Source: Streptomyces luteogriseus (GTDB lineage: Bacteria; Actinomycetota; Actinomycetes; Streptomycetales; Streptomycetaceae). From it: a DNA stretch of 64,000 nucleotides. The notes beneath the pieces were generated by a model. The model searched no databases. It saw nothing but the letters and a program-made list of their open reading frames with translations, and had not been told where the DNA came from. Position 1 is the first letter of the stretch; each line of letters starts with the position of its first letter. The stretch is from NCBI RefSeq assembly GCF_014205055.1, contig NZ_JACHMS010000001.1:6448001-6512000 (forward strand). Direction: 5' to 3'. The translations under genes and the position numbers were made by a program. This document shows positions 35,386-51,900 of this stretch, piece by piece.

Positions 35386-36714
35386 TCATCCACCCGGACG
35401 GGCCGGTTGTACCGCTTCCAGAAGTTCGGCGAGTTCCACGAGGTCCGTGCCGGTGAGGCGGGGGAGGACGCAGCCGGAGAGGGTGCGGCAGGTCTCCCGC
35501 CAGGAGGCGGGGATCGACGCGCCACCGCCGAGGGCGCCGGTGAGGGCGCCCGCCAGGGCCGGGGCGGAGTCCGCGACCCGGGACAGGCAGGCCGCGGCGG
35601 GGATCGCCTGCGCGATGCGGCCGCGGGCTGCGGTGGCCAGGGCGAGGGCGACCGGGACCGTCTCGGCGGCGGCGATGCCGTAGCTGTAGACGTGGTCGAC
35701 GATCTGGTGCTCCAGGGGCGGGACGAGCGCGAAGGCGTTGTCCGCGGCGGCGGCGAGCTGCAGGGCCTGGCGGGCGTTGCGGCCGATCTCCGTCTCCTCG
35801 GGGAGCTCGGTGAGGGCCGCGGTGACACAGGCGTCCACGTCCGCCCCGGCCAGGGCGAGGGCGAGCGCCGCCGCCATCGCGCGGGCGCCGTGGACGCCGT
35901 CGCCGTCCTGGGTGTAGCGGGCGTCGAACTCGGCGAGGTCGGCGGCGCTGCGGGGGTCGCCGGGGTGGGCCATGGCCAGGACGCAGGCGCGTACGCAGGC
36001 GGCGTCGTCGAAGTAGTGCGGGTTGTCGTGGCCGGTGGCGGGCGGGCGCAGGCCGGTGGCGAGGTTGCCGAGGCCGGCGCGGACGGAGATGCGGGCGCGC
36101 AGGGGGAGGACGGCGGACTCGATCTCGGGGGCGCGGTCCGCCGCGGCGGCGACCTCGGCGGCGAGGGCGTTCCAGGTGAGGTCGATCGCGGCTCGGGTGC
36201 GGCGTTCTCGGCTGAGGTCGTTCAGGACGGTGTCGTCGCCTGCGCGCAGGAGGGCTTCCGCCGCGAAGGCCGCCCACTCGGCGTCGTCGGAGGGGCCGAG
36301 GCGGAGGGGCTCGGGGGGCTGGTTCAGGGCGATGGGGACGGGGAGGGTGGTCGTGGCGTTGTGTTCGGCGAAGGTGTCGAGTTCGCGGGTGAGGCGGCGG
36401 GTCCAGTCGGGCATGCGGGCGGCTCTGTGGCGGGCGGCGGGCCAGCCGGCGGCGTCGCCGGCGGCCAGTCCGAGCAGGAGGCCTTCGGCTCGTCTCGAGG
36501 CCTCGGCTTCGCCTTCGGACCTTTTGTCTCCCGCCCGCGCACCGCCCGCAACTGTCACCCGCGGGGTCCTGGTCTCCCGTGGGGCGCGTTCGCCGTCGGC
36601 GGGTGCGGGGGGTTCGGGTGGGGTCGGGGCGCGTTCGCCGTCGGCGGGTGCGGGTGGGGTCGCGGGTTCGTGCGGGGCCGGGGCCGGGGCCGTGGCCGGT
36701 TCGAGGGTGGTCAT
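35386..36714 (-). CDS. Degenerate ADP-ribosylglycohydrolase-like protein (copy 3)
   Basis: 442 aa. The N-terminal 60 residues are Pro/Ala-rich and contain a duplicated PAPADGERAP, encoded by a 29-bp direct repeat with a 45-bp period (36581-36609 and 36626-36654). The fold begins at GLLLGLAAGDAAG. The TDDT motif is changed to SDDAE (142-146) and RDADT to RVADS (379-383), so one Asp and one Thr of the metal site are lost. It may be inactive or altered in function. ATG 36714 overlaps copy 4 by 4 nt. Confidence 0.82.
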   Translation of the reverse strand: MTTLEPATAPAPAPHEPATPPAPADGERAPTPPEPPAPADGERAPRETRTPRVTVAGGARAGDKRSEGEAEASRRAEGLLLGLAAGDAAGWPAARHRAARMPDWTRRLTRELDTFAEHNATTTLPVPIALNQPPEPLRLGPSDDAEWAAFAAEALLRAGDDTVLNDLSRERRTRAAIDLTWNALAAEVAAAADRAPEIESAVLPLRARISVRAGLGNLATGLRPPATGHDNPHYFDDAACVRACVLAMAHPGDPRSAADLAEFDARYTQDGDGVHGARAMAAALALALAGADVDACVTAALTELPEETEIGRNARQALQLAAAADNAFALVPPLEHQIVDHVYSYGIAAAETVPVALALATAARGRIAQAIPAAACLSRVADSAPALAGALTGALGGGASIPASWRETCRTLSGCVLPRLTGTDLVELAELLEAVQPARPGG

Positions 36715-37745
36715 GCGGGGGTCTCCGGTCCGTCGGTCGGCGGGGCGGCGGCCGGCGGTGTCAGCAGGTCCGCCACGTCCAGGACGTGGTAGCCCGCCAT
36801 CGCCGGGAGGCATCTGCCGTGGACCGGGCCGATGGGCGTCGCCCAGCACTGCGGGATCGCCGACACGCCCCGGGTGGCACCCGCCAGGGCCCCCGCCACC
36901 GCCGCCGTCGTGTCCGCGTCGCGGCCCATGTTCACCGCGGTCAGGACGGACTGCTCGAAGTCGCCGTCGGCCGCCGCGTACGCGCCGAAGGCCAGGGCGA
37001 CCGCCTCGGGCGCCAGGTCGGTCCAGGGGTAGCCGCCGATGACGACCGCGGAGCGGACCGCGCGTTCGCCGCGGTGGGCGACGGCCACCGCGCGGCGCAG
37101 GCTGCGGGCCGTCCAGGAGTCGTCGGGGACGACCGCGAGGGCCGCGGCCACCACCGCGGTCGACGGCGCGCCGGCCATCGCCGCCGCGACGCCCGCCGCC
37201 ACCGCCTGCCCGCCGTAGATGCCCTCGCCGTCGTGGCTCACCGAACCGTCGATCGCGACCAGCCGGGCCGCCTCCGCCGGGCGGCCCGCCGCGAACACCC
37301 CGAAGGGGGCCGCGCGCATGGCCAGGCCGTCGCTCCAGGCGTGCCGGTGTTGCGCGGAGATCGGGGCGGCCAGCCCTCGGCGGAGGTTCTCGAGCGTGCC
37401 GCGTTCGCTGAAACCGGCGCCCCGGAAGGGGCCCTCGTCGCGGTCGGCGATCCACTCGTGCCAGGCCGCCTCCACATGGGCCGGGGTGAGCGCCGAGCCG
37501 TGCCGGGCCAGCAGGAGGCCGGAGAAGATCGCGTACTCGGTGTCGTCCGTGCCGGACGGGTTGTCAGTGACGTAGCCGGTGATGCGGCCCCACCGGGCGC
37601 GGATCTCGGAGGGCTTCATGTTCTCGGCCGGGGCCCCGAGGGCGTCACCGACGGCCAGGCCCAGCAGTGCGCCGCGTGCGCGTGCGCGGAGCCCGGTGGC
37701 GTCCCCGGGCGCCGGGACGGAGGGGATGCAGGCGATCGATGCCAT
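36711..37745 (-). CDS. ADP-ribosylglycohydrolase family protein (copy 4)
   Basis: 344 aa. Complete motif set: GALLGLAVGDALGAPAEN, GTDDTEYA (66-70) and GRDADTT (274-280). First gene of the six-gene operon that ends with the CoA-transferase and the lyase. The start is ATG 37745, facing the VIT gene across a 215-bp divergent region. Confidence 0.92.
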   Translation of the reverse strand: MASIACIPSVPAPGDATGLRARARGALLGLAVGDALGAPAENMKPSEIRARWGRITGYVTDNPSGTDDTEYAIFSGLLLARHGSALTPAHVEAAWHEWIADRDEGPFRGAGFSERGTLENLRRGLAAPISAQHRHAWSDGLAMRAAPFGVFAAGRPAEAARLVAIDGSVSHDGEGIYGGQAVAAGVAAAMAGAPSTAVVAAALAVVPDDSWTARSLRRAVAVAHRGERAVRSAVVIGGYPWTDLAPEAVALAFGAYAAADGDFEQSVLTAVNMGRDADTTAAVAGALAGATRGVSAIPQCWATPIGPVHGRCLPAMAGYHVLDVADLLTPPAAAPPTDGPETPA

Positions 37746-37960
37746 ACGGCATGTGTCCCACTCCGGTGACTCCGCCGAGCCTCACGAGCCCCAGCATCAC
37801 CCGGTCGACATTTGGGCGCACTGATGATCAAGTGAGCGCGAAACGGTAAAACCGCAGGTTAGCGCAGCCTTTCCTTGCTGGCGAGAGTGGAATTCAGGGC
37901 GTAGTTTATGGGTTGTAAAACTCTGGAATCTGTCCAAAGAACGGGGAGTGGGGATCTTCC

Positions 37961-38692
37961 ATGGCCATCATCGACACCGAGGCGACGCTGCACGAGGCGC
38001 ACCGGGACAACCACACGCACCGGGACGTGAACGGCGGCTGGCTGCGTCCCGCGGTGTTCGGTGCGATGGACGGTCTCGTCTCCAACCTCGCCCTGATGAC
38101 CGGCGTCGCCGGTGGCGCGGTCAGCCAGCACACCGTCGTCCTGAGCGGACTGGCGGGCCTGGCCGCCGGCGCCTTCTCCATGGCTGCCGGTGAATACACC
38201 TCCGTCGCCTCGCAGCGCGAGCTCGTCGAGGCCGAGCTGGACGTGGAGCGGCGCCAGCTGCGCAAGCACCCCAAGGACGAGGAGGCCGAGCTCGCCGCGC
38301 TCTACGAGTCGAGGGGTGTCGAGGCCGGGCTGGCCCGCGAGGTCGCCCAGCAGCTGTCGAAGGACCCCGAGCAGGCGCTGGAGATCCACGCCCGGGAGGA
38401 GCTGGGCATCGACCCCGGTGACCTGCCCTCGCCGACCGTGGCCGCCGTGTCGAGTTTCGGCTCCTTCGCGCTGGGCGCGCTGATTCCCGTCCTGCCCTAT
38501 CTGCTGGGCGGGAGCAGCATGTGGCCGGCGGTGCTGCTGGCGCTGCTGGGGCTCTTCCTGTGCGGTGCGGTGGTGGCCAAGGTGACGGCACGCACCTGGT
38601 GGTACAGCGGGCTTCGGCAGCTGTTCCTGGGAGGCGCGGCGGCCGGTGTGACGTACGCCCTGGGCACCTTGTTCGGAACGGCCGTAGGATAG
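37961..38692 (+). CDS. VIT1/CCC1-family (vacuolar iron transporter-like) membrane protein
   Basis: 243 aa. Hallmarks are FGAMDGLVSNLALMTGVAGG and AGAFSMAAGEYTSVASQREL, which line the metal path in VIT proteins; a cytoplasmic Glu-rich helical stretch (about 88-145) corresponds to the metal-binding domain. Five membrane helices. Probably exports or stores iron or manganese. ATG 37961. Confidence 0.92.
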   Translation: MAIIDTEATLHEAHRDNHTHRDVNGGWLRPAVFGAMDGLVSNLALMTGVAGGAVSQHTVVLSGLAGLAAGAFSMAAGEYTSVASQRELVEAELDVERRQLRKHPKDEEAELAALYESRGVEAGLAREVAQQLSKDPEQALEIHAREELGIDPGDLPSPTVAAVSSFGSFALGALIPVLPYLLGGSSMWPAVLLALLGLFLCGAVVAKVTARTWWYSGLRQLFLGGAAAGVTYALGTLFGTAVG

Positions 38693-38702
38693 CGCGGCTC
38701 GG

Positions 38703-38726
38703 ACCTATGCAAGGGACCGCATAGGT
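38703..38726 (+). terminator. Hairpin after the VIT gene
   Basis: 8-bp perfect stem (ACCTATGC with GCATAGGT) and an 8-nt loop, 10 bp after the VIT stop codon. It is less GC-rich than the other terminators here, so it is a moderate candidate. Confidence 0.55.
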
Positions 38727-38957
38727 AGCCGTTACTCACTGGTTTCGAATGCGGAACCACCGGGCATGAGCCGTAAGCGCTGCGGGCAACGACGCTCGCC
38801 GCGCACCCCCAGCGGGGTGGGCGAAGACGCCTGTCCCGCTCCGCGGGCCGATGGAAACCGATCTGACCCGATCGTTCCGTGCCCTCCATAGCTTCCACCG
38901 CCGGCGCGGTACCCCCGCCGCGCACCCGCGGTGTCCGCATGCTGGAACGGATTATCC

Positions 38958-38973
38958 CGGTTCCCGAGAACCG
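38958..38973. promoter_or_regulatory. Palindrome upstream of gltB
   Basis: CGGTTC-CCGA-GAACCG, a perfect 6-bp inverted repeat with a 4-nt spacer, 98 bp before the gltB start and 10 bp before the GlnR-like box. Could be an operator or a leader hairpin. Confidence 0.4.
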
Positions 38974-38982
38974 CTCCATCAT

Positions 38983-38998
38983 GTAACCTGCACGAAAT
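38983..38998 (+). promoter_or_regulatory. GlnR-like box upstream of gltB
   Basis: GTAAC-6 nt-GAAAT agrees with nine of the ten positions of the published GlnR half-box GTnAC-n6-GAAAC. After another 6 nt there is ATCAC (39005-39009), which resembles the second half, but the fourth element is poor. It would place nitrogen control on gltBD, as expected for glutamate synthase. Confidence 0.55.
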
Positions 38999-39070
38999 TT
39001 TGCGATCACGCGAGGGCCAACGTCGTCCCTCGGCACTTGCATATGCCACATGACGACGACGGGAGAGCCG

Positions 39071-43661
<4,591 letters not shown>

Positions 43662-43669
<8 letters not shown>

Positions 43670-45125
43670 CCCGAAGGGCTTCCTGAACCACGGGCGCGAG
43701 CTCGCCAAGTCCCGCCCCGTCGAGGAGCGCGTCAAGGACTGGAACGAGGTCTACGTTCCCGGCTCCCTGCTGCCCATCATCAGCAAGCAGGCCAGCCGCT
43801 GCATGGACTGCGGCATCCCGTTCTGCCACAACGGCTGTCCGCTCGGGAACCTGATCCCCGAGTGGAACGACTACGCCTACCGCGAGGACTGGGCGGCCGC
43901 CTCCGAGCGTCTGCACGCGACGAACAACTTCCCGGAGTTCACGGGCCGTCTGTGCCCCGCTCCCTGCGAGTCGGCGTGTGTGCTGGGCATCAACCAGCCG
44001 CCGGTCACCATCAAGAACGTCGAGGTCTCGATCATCGACAAGGCGTGGGAGACCGGGGACGTCGCCCCGCAGATCCCGGAGCGCCTGTCCGGCAAGACCG
44101 TCGCCGTCATCGGCTCGGGCCCGGCCGGGCTGGCCGCCGCCCAGCAGCTGACCCGGGCCGGCCACACCGTCGCCGTCTACGAGCGCGCGGACCGCATCGG
44201 AGGCCTCCTCCGCTACGGCATCCCCGAGTTCAAGATGGAGAAGCGGCACATCAACCGCCGCATCGAGCAGATGCGCGCGGAGGGTACCCGCTTCCGCACC
44301 GGCATCGAGATCGGCCGCGACCTGAAGGCCACGGACCTGAAGAAGCGCTACGACGCGGTCGTCCTGGCCGTCGGCGCCACCACGGCCCGCGACCTGCCGG
44401 TGCCCGGCCGCGAACTCAAGGGCATCTACCAGGCCATGGAGTATCTGCCGCTGGCCAACAAGGTCCAGGAGGGCGACTTCGTGGCGCCCCCGATCTCGGC
44501 CGAGGGCAAGCACGTCGTGGTCATCGGCGGCGGCGACACCGGCGCGGACTGCGTGGGCACCGCCCACCGTCAGGGAGCGGCCTCCGTCACGCAGCTGGAG
44601 ATCATGCCCCGCCCGGGCGAGGAGCGGAACGACGCCTCCCAGCCGTGGCCGACCTTCCCCATGCTGTACAAGGTCACCTCGGCGCACGAGGAGGGCGGCG
44701 AGCGCGTCTACTCCGTCTCGACGACCCACTTCGAGGGCGACGAGGACGGCAACGTCCAGTGGCTGCACCTCACCGAGGTGGAGTTCATCGACGGCAAGCT
44801 CACCCCGAAGCCGGGCTCCGAGCGCAAGATCCCCGCGCAGCTCGTCACGCTCGCCATGGGCTTCACCGGCACCGACCGGGACAACGGCCTGGTCGAGCAG
44901 TTCGGCCTGGAGCTCGACGAGCGCGGCAACATCGCCCGTGACGACAGCTACCAGACCAACGTGCCGGGCGTGTTCGTCGCCGGTGACGCGGGCCGCGGCC
45001 AGTCGCTCATCGTCTGGGCGATCGCCGAGGGCCGCTCGGCGGCGCGCGGCGTGGACCGTGCGCTGACGGGCGCGAGCGAGCTGCCGGCGCCGATCCGCCC
45101 GACGGACCGCGCGTTGATGGTCTGA
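43662..45125 (+). CDS. gltD: Glutamate synthase small subunit
   Basis: 487 aa. N-terminal 4Fe-4S Cys clusters are in CMDCGIPFCHNGCPLGN and CPAPCESAC; FAD binding is at GSGPAGLAAAQQL and NAD(P)H binding at IGGGDTGADC. Passes electrons from NADPH to GltB. The ATG lies inside the gltB end, with an 8-nt overlap, consistent with coupled translation. Followed by a hairpin shared with the ABC ATPase gene. Confidence 0.97.
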
Positions 45126-45203
45126 CCGCACCTCACCTGGTCCGACCGCGCCTCACACGGTCTGGCCTCACAGAACGTCCCGCACAAAGGCGTGCGGAAC
45201 ACT

Positions 45204-45252
45204 GACGGCGCCTGCCCCTTGTCCCCGACCGGACGAATGGGCGGGCGCCGTC
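45204..45252. terminator. Terminator between gltD and the convergent ATPase
   Basis: 14-bp stem with one G:U-type mismatch (45204-45217 with 45239-45252) and a 21-nt loop. It lies between convergent genes. Confidence 0.65.
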
Positions 45253-45260
45253 GCACGTCC

Positions 45261-46243
<983 letters not shown>

Positions 46244-46247
<4 letters not shown>

Positions 46248-48973
46248 CGCATGTCTCCCGCCCTGAGGTGAGTGATCGGTGTCCGGCGTCCGGCCCACCA
46301 GGCCTGCGCGACGGCCACCGCCCCGGCCAGCAGCACCGCGCCCGCCGCGGGCAGGACCAGTGACCACACGTCGGTCCGCAGCACGGCGTCCGGTGCCGTG
46401 ACGCCGGCCGCGCCGGCCAGGGCGAGCCGGTCCAGGTCGATGCCGGGGGCGAGCAGCCCCACCGTGGCCCAGCCGACGGCCATGCCCCCGGCGGCCGCGA
46501 GCAGCGCCTGCGGCAGCGCCTCCAGGCCGAGCAGGCGCCGCCCCTGGCGGGCCGTCATACCGAGGGTGCGCAGCCGGGCCAGCAGCGCGGCCCGCTCCGG
46601 CGCGGTGCGCAGCAGACCGAACACCAACGCGAGCACGGCGTACCCGGCGCCCGCGGCGACGGCCCAGACGTAGATCCGTTCGGCGCCCTCCTGCAACGGC
46701 GTGTCGGACAGCGCCGCACGTTCCTCGCCGCGCAGCGTCACCGACAGGTCCGCCCCGGCCTCCCGTACGGCCGCCCGCAGCGCCTTCGCGTCCAGGCCGG
46801 CACCGGCCGCGAGCAGGGTCGTGGGACCGCCGACGCCTTTCAGGCCCGCCGTGTCGACCAGCAGGAACTCGCCCTCGGTCAGGGCCGGGGTGCGGGGGCG
46901 CACCTCGGTGATCCGCACCCTGACGGGGCCGCCGTCCGTCACGATCCGGCGCGGCGCCCGTCCGAGCCGCTCGGCGACGTCGGGGGAGGCGACGGCGCCC
47001 AGCACCCCGTCCCCGACCCCCAGCCGGCGGGCCGGGAAGCCGCCCAGCCCCATCCGCCGGGCCACCTCGGCGTAGGAGTCCGGCTCGACCCCGACCACGG
47101 GCAGCGACTGCGCCTCGTCGGAGGCGCCCTCCGAGGCGTACATGATGCTCACGGCGGTGACCTGCCGCACGCCCTCCACGTCACCCACCGCCCGTGCCAG
47201 ACCCGCCGGGAGGGCAGCGCCGTCGGTCGTGGAGACCAGGGCGTCAGCGCCTGTCGCCAGCAGCGCGGCCCGGTCCCGGGCGTCCGCCACGCCCTGCAGC
47301 ACGGAACCCCCGAACGCGGCCGTCGTCAGGGCCGTCAGCAGGGCGAGCAGCGGCAGCGTGGCCACCGACGCCGGTGAGCGGCCCGCCCGGGCCAGCGACA
47401 GGAACCCGACCACACCGCGCAGCCGCGCCGCCGGGCCCGCGGCCCACCGCAGGGGCAGCGGATACAGCCGGACGAGGACCAGCGCGGCGACCAGCCCGAC
47501 GAGCACCGGGGCGGCGCTCACCAGCAGATCGCCCGACCCGCCCGTACCGCGCCGGCGCAGCGCGGCCACCGAGCCCACGGCCAGCACCAGCAGGGTCAGT
47601 TCCGCGATGGTGCGGCGCGCGCCCGGCCTGGAGTGGGCGAGGTCGTCGCGCTCCAGGTGCGCCCGGGGCCGGCGATGCGCCACGAGGGCACGCACCGGCA
47701 GTACGGCGCACGCGAGCAGCGCCACGGCGCCCGCCCCGAGCACGGAGGGCAGCGGTTCGGCCTCGTCGATCACGAGCACGGCGAACAGCAGACCGCAGGC
47801 CGCGCCGGGCAGTGCGGGCACCGCCGTCTCCGCCAGCAGCCGCCCGGCGATACCGCTCAGGGAGCCGCCCCGGGCCCGCAGCAGGGCGAGTTCGGCCTCG
47901 CGGCGGGCGGCGGCCAGACCGCCGCTCATCACCAGGACGACCACGGCGACCGCGGCGATCCCGAAGGCCGCGACCGCGACCACGGGGGTGATCGCCTCAC
48001 GGGCCGCCGTGTAGGAGCCGACCACCTGCTCCAGACCGGTGGACAGCTGGGCCGTCGGACCGGCGACACCCCGCATCCGCACCAGCCCCGGCCCGTTCTC
48101 CAGGGACGCCACGGCGGCCACGAGCGCGGAGGTGTCCGTCCCGGTGAGCCGGCCCGTCTCGGGGGCCATCCGCCAGTACTTCTCCGGCTCGCCCTGCCCG
48201 CCGAGCAGGGCCGGCGCGGCCCCCGGCGCCAGCAGGACCCCCGCCTCCCAGTAGAGCTGCGGGGGGCGGCCCCCGTTGTTCGTCAAGGCCGGGGTGCGCT
48301 GGACCGGCTCCGCCGACCAGTAACTCCGCTTCGGATGCAGGGGTTCGAGGATGCCGGTGATCCGAACGGTAAGCGGCCCGTCCGTGAACCCGGCCAGGGT
48401 GAGTTCGGACCCGGTCCGCAGCCGCATGGTGCGGGCGGTCTCGGCGGTCACCGCGCCCTCCACCACCCTGGTGTCCACGGTCACCGCCCCGGCGGTGGGC
48501 AGCCGGCCCTCCCGGACGGTGGCGTGACCGGCCGCTCCGGACTGGGCGAACGCGGTGAACCGGGGCGGCAGCCCGTCGGGACGGGGCAGCGACGCGTCCA
48601 GCGCCACGAGGCTCTTCGCGGTGCGCACCCCGTACGCCGACTGCGCCGGATCCGCCCGCAGCGGTGCGGGGAGCAGGCCCCGGGCGGTGTCGTGGACCGC
48701 CGCGAGCGCCTCCGGTGACACCGCCTCCGCACGGGCCCTCTCCGGCCGTTCCAGACCCGGCGCCGGTGCCCTCAGCTCCAGCACGGTGGAGTCGGGGGAG
48801 GCGGTGGCCAGGCTCTCGCGCAGCCCGTCGGTCTCGTACGCCTCGACGGCCCGGGGCAGGACGGCCGCGAGGAACGCCGTGACCAGCACCAGCACACCGA
48901 AGGCGACGGCGGACAGGGGCGCGGTCCGCAGCCGGGTCCGCACCCAGGGCGCGCCCCGGTCGTGACGCGGCAT
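46244..48973 (-). CDS. FtsX-like ABC permease (MacB type), large
   Basis: 909 aa. An N-terminal membrane helix (about 20-40) is followed by a large extracellular domain, then repeated groups of membrane helices with FtsX-type sequences such as AVVVLVMSGGLAAARREAELALLRARGG. ATG 48973. Starts 1 bp after the stop of the second permease and overlaps the ATPase start, so the three form one unit. Substrate unknown; mechanotransmission exporters of this class usually act on envelope targets or lipoproteins. Confidence 0.88.
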
Positions 48974-48974
48974 C

Positions 48975-51900
48975 TCAGTCCTCCCCCTGATCGCGGAGCG
49001 CCACCGCGGGCTCGGCGCGGCGCAGCGCCGACGCGGCGGTGATCAGCAGGAGCGGCGCGGCCACCCCCGCCAGCAGCAACGCCACCCGGGACAGCGGAAG
49101 TTCGACGAGGACGGGCGGCACCGGCCGCGCGGCGTCGGAGGTCAGCACGATCAGCGGCACGACGGCCCGGGTCAGGAGAGTGCCGAGACCGAGCCCGGCG
49201 AGCAGACCCGCGCCGACGAGCAGGCTCTGCTCCGTCGCGACCAGCCGGGCGAGGTCCCGGCGGGGTGTGCCGAGGGCGCGCAACACGGCGAACTCCGAGG
49301 TCCGCTCCCGGCGCGCACCGGCGCCGCTCACCGCGAACCCCCCGGCGGCCAAGGCCACGGCGGCCACCGCCACGGCCGTCAGCGCCGCACGCGGACCGGC
49401 GCCGAGCGGATCCCGCAGCAGCTCGGCCGCCGTCTCGTCCCGCACCAGCACCTGCCGCGCTTCGAGGTCGGGGCGCGCCCGCAGCGCGGCGGCGACCTCG
49501 CCGGCCCGGCCGGGGGCGGTACTCACCCACCACTCGGTGGGGGTGAGCGGCGCACTGGCCCGCTGTGCCAGCACGGCGTCGACGGCCCGCAGGTCGAGGA
49601 GCAACGCCCCACCCGAGACGGCCTCACCGGCCAGGTCGGCGGCGGTGGTCGGCAGTGCCTCGACCGACCGTACGATCCGCACCCGCAGCTGCTCCCCGGA
49701 CAGCGGCACGTCGATGCTGTCGCCGGTCTCGGCCCCGGCCGCGCGCAGGAAGTCCCGGGTGGCGACGGCCGTCAGGCTGCGCGGCGCCCGGGCACCGGCG
49801 GTGTCGAGGCGGACGGTGTAGATCGGGGCCGCGCCGTAGCCGTCGCCGCGGTCGACGCCGGTGCCGTACGACACGGTCAGCGGCGCGGCGTCCGACACGG
49901 TGGGCCGGGCGGCCGTGCGGGCGGTGACCTCGCCGTTCTCCGTCACGGTCCGGCCGCCCCGCCAGCGCAGCCCAGCGGGCGCCGTCACGGTCCGGGCGGG
50001 GCCGTCGCGGCCGGCGGCGAGCAGCCGTTCCACGGTGAACCGGTGCTGTTCGGCGCGGCCCGAGGGAGCCGTGTCGTCGAGCTGGAGTCCGGTCATCCGC
50101 AGCGGTCCGGCCGGTGCGGCACGGCGGCTCGCCGCCGTCGTGTCCAGGTCGAGCCGGATCCGGTGCACCCGGCCGTCCACCGGGACGGTCCCGGCGCCCA
50201 GCCGGTAGGCGATGCCGTACCCGTCCTCGACGACCACCGTGAGCTGGGGTGCCCGGTCGGAGGGGGAGTGTCCCGTCCGGGCCCGCACGTCCGAGAGGCG
50301 CACGTCGAGGGCGATCCGCCGGGTGCCGTCGGGCAGCCGTACCGCCCGGCCCTCGTTCGGCGCGGGCGGCGCCAGGGTCCGCAGCAGCTTCTCCGGGCGC
50401 TCGTCGGCGAGGTCGCCGCGCATCAGCATCGCGTCCCGGGCGTGGGAGGTGTCCAGGACCAGGACCGTCGCCTGGCCGCCGCCGGAGAGGGCCAGGGAGG
50501 CGCGGTGCGCGGGGGCGGCGTCCCGGACCCCGGGCAGCCCGGTGTAGAGGCCGGACTGCCCGGGGCTGCCCGGCCGGTAGTCGAGGACCCGCACGGGGGC
50601 GCCCGTCCTGAAGTCGGCCAGGTCGTCCTGCGACCGGTCCCAGGACGCGCCGTGCCCGATCGCCAGCATCCCGGTCGTCACGGCGATGACCAGCAGCAGA
50701 ACCGGCCCCGCCCCGCGCAGCGGACGCCGGCTGAACTGCCAGCCCGCCAGCGCCGCCGGCAGCCCGCGCCCCCTGGAGGAGCGCCGCTCCGCGAGCCGGG
50801 CCGCGAACGGCAGCAGACGCAGCGTCAGCACGGTGCCCGCCAGCAGCGCCAGCGCGGGCGCCGCGATCAGCAGCGGGTCGATGCCCAGCTCCCCGGCCCG
50901 GTCCCGGCCGAGCACCCCGCCGCCGGTCGCGTCGGTCTGCCGGTCGAGCTGCCAGTACGCCACCCCCGCGATCAGCAGCAGCGCCACATCGGCTCCGGCG
51001 CGCACCGGCGCGGCCGTCGTGGCGGCCCGGACGCGCCGCAGCCGTATCGTCCCGCCCGCCGTCGCCGCCAGCGCGGGCACGACGACCGCCGCCGCGCAGG
51101 CCAGGGCCACCCCGCCCGCGACCAGCCAGACCCGGCCCGCCGGGGCGGTGTCGAGCCGCAGCCCGATCCGGTCGAGGGAGGACCACCGGGCCAGCAGCCG
51201 GGTCAGTGGGCCCGCCAGCAGCGCGGCGCCGACCGCGGCCGGCACCGCGAGCAGCAGCGCCTCCAGCGCGGCGAGCCCCGCGATCCGGCCACGTGATCCG
51301 CCCCTGGCCCGCAGCAGTTCGGTCTCGCCCGCCCGCTCGGCGTCCAGCAGCCGGGCCACCAGCAGCAGCGCGTACGCGGCGAGCAGCACCAGCTGCACGG
51401 AGACGATCAGCAGCGTGGACCGGGACACCAGCAGGGCCCGCCCCGCCCCGTCGAGCACCTCGGGCAGCCCGGTGCGCACGTCCGCCTCGCCCCCGAGGGC
51501 CGGGTCCTTGCGCAACGCCGCGGCCGCGTGCACGGCAGACTCGCGGAGGGCACCCATGCCGTCGGTGCCGAAGGCCCGGTAGTCGGCCGTGGCCACCCAG
51601 CCCGTACCGCCCTCGGAGACCCGGCCGGAGGCGAGCACCGAGGCGTCGGCCAGCAGCGGCCCGTACGTGGTGAAGACGACCGTGCGCATGCCCTGGCCGC
51701 CGAGCTCGTCCGCCTGCCAGTAGGGATCGGTGCCGTCGGCCGCCCGGTACACGCCGGTCACCCGCACCACGAGCGGCTCGCCGCCCAGTCGGTCGGTGAG
51801 TTCGACGCGCGCCCCGGGCCGCAGCCCCAGCCGGCCGGCGGCCGCCTCGGGCAGCGCGACGGGTACGGCGCCGTCGCGGTCCGCCGGGGCCGGGCCCGGC

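Larger units (their letters stand above)
38693..39070. other. 378-bp gltB leader and promoter region
   Basis: No gene. It holds an 8-bp-stem hairpin just after the VIT stop (38703-38710 with 38719-38726), a 6-bp-stem repeat (38904-38909 with 38918-38923), a perfect CGGTTC-4 nt-GAACCG palindrome (38958-38973) and a GlnR-like box (38983-38998). The long minus-strand frame running through it is a shadow of gltB. Confidence 0.7.

Noticed and set aside
38693..39070. Riboswitch in the gltB leader
   Set aside because: Hairpins are short and do not form a recognisable conserved class; the GlnR-like box explains the region better.
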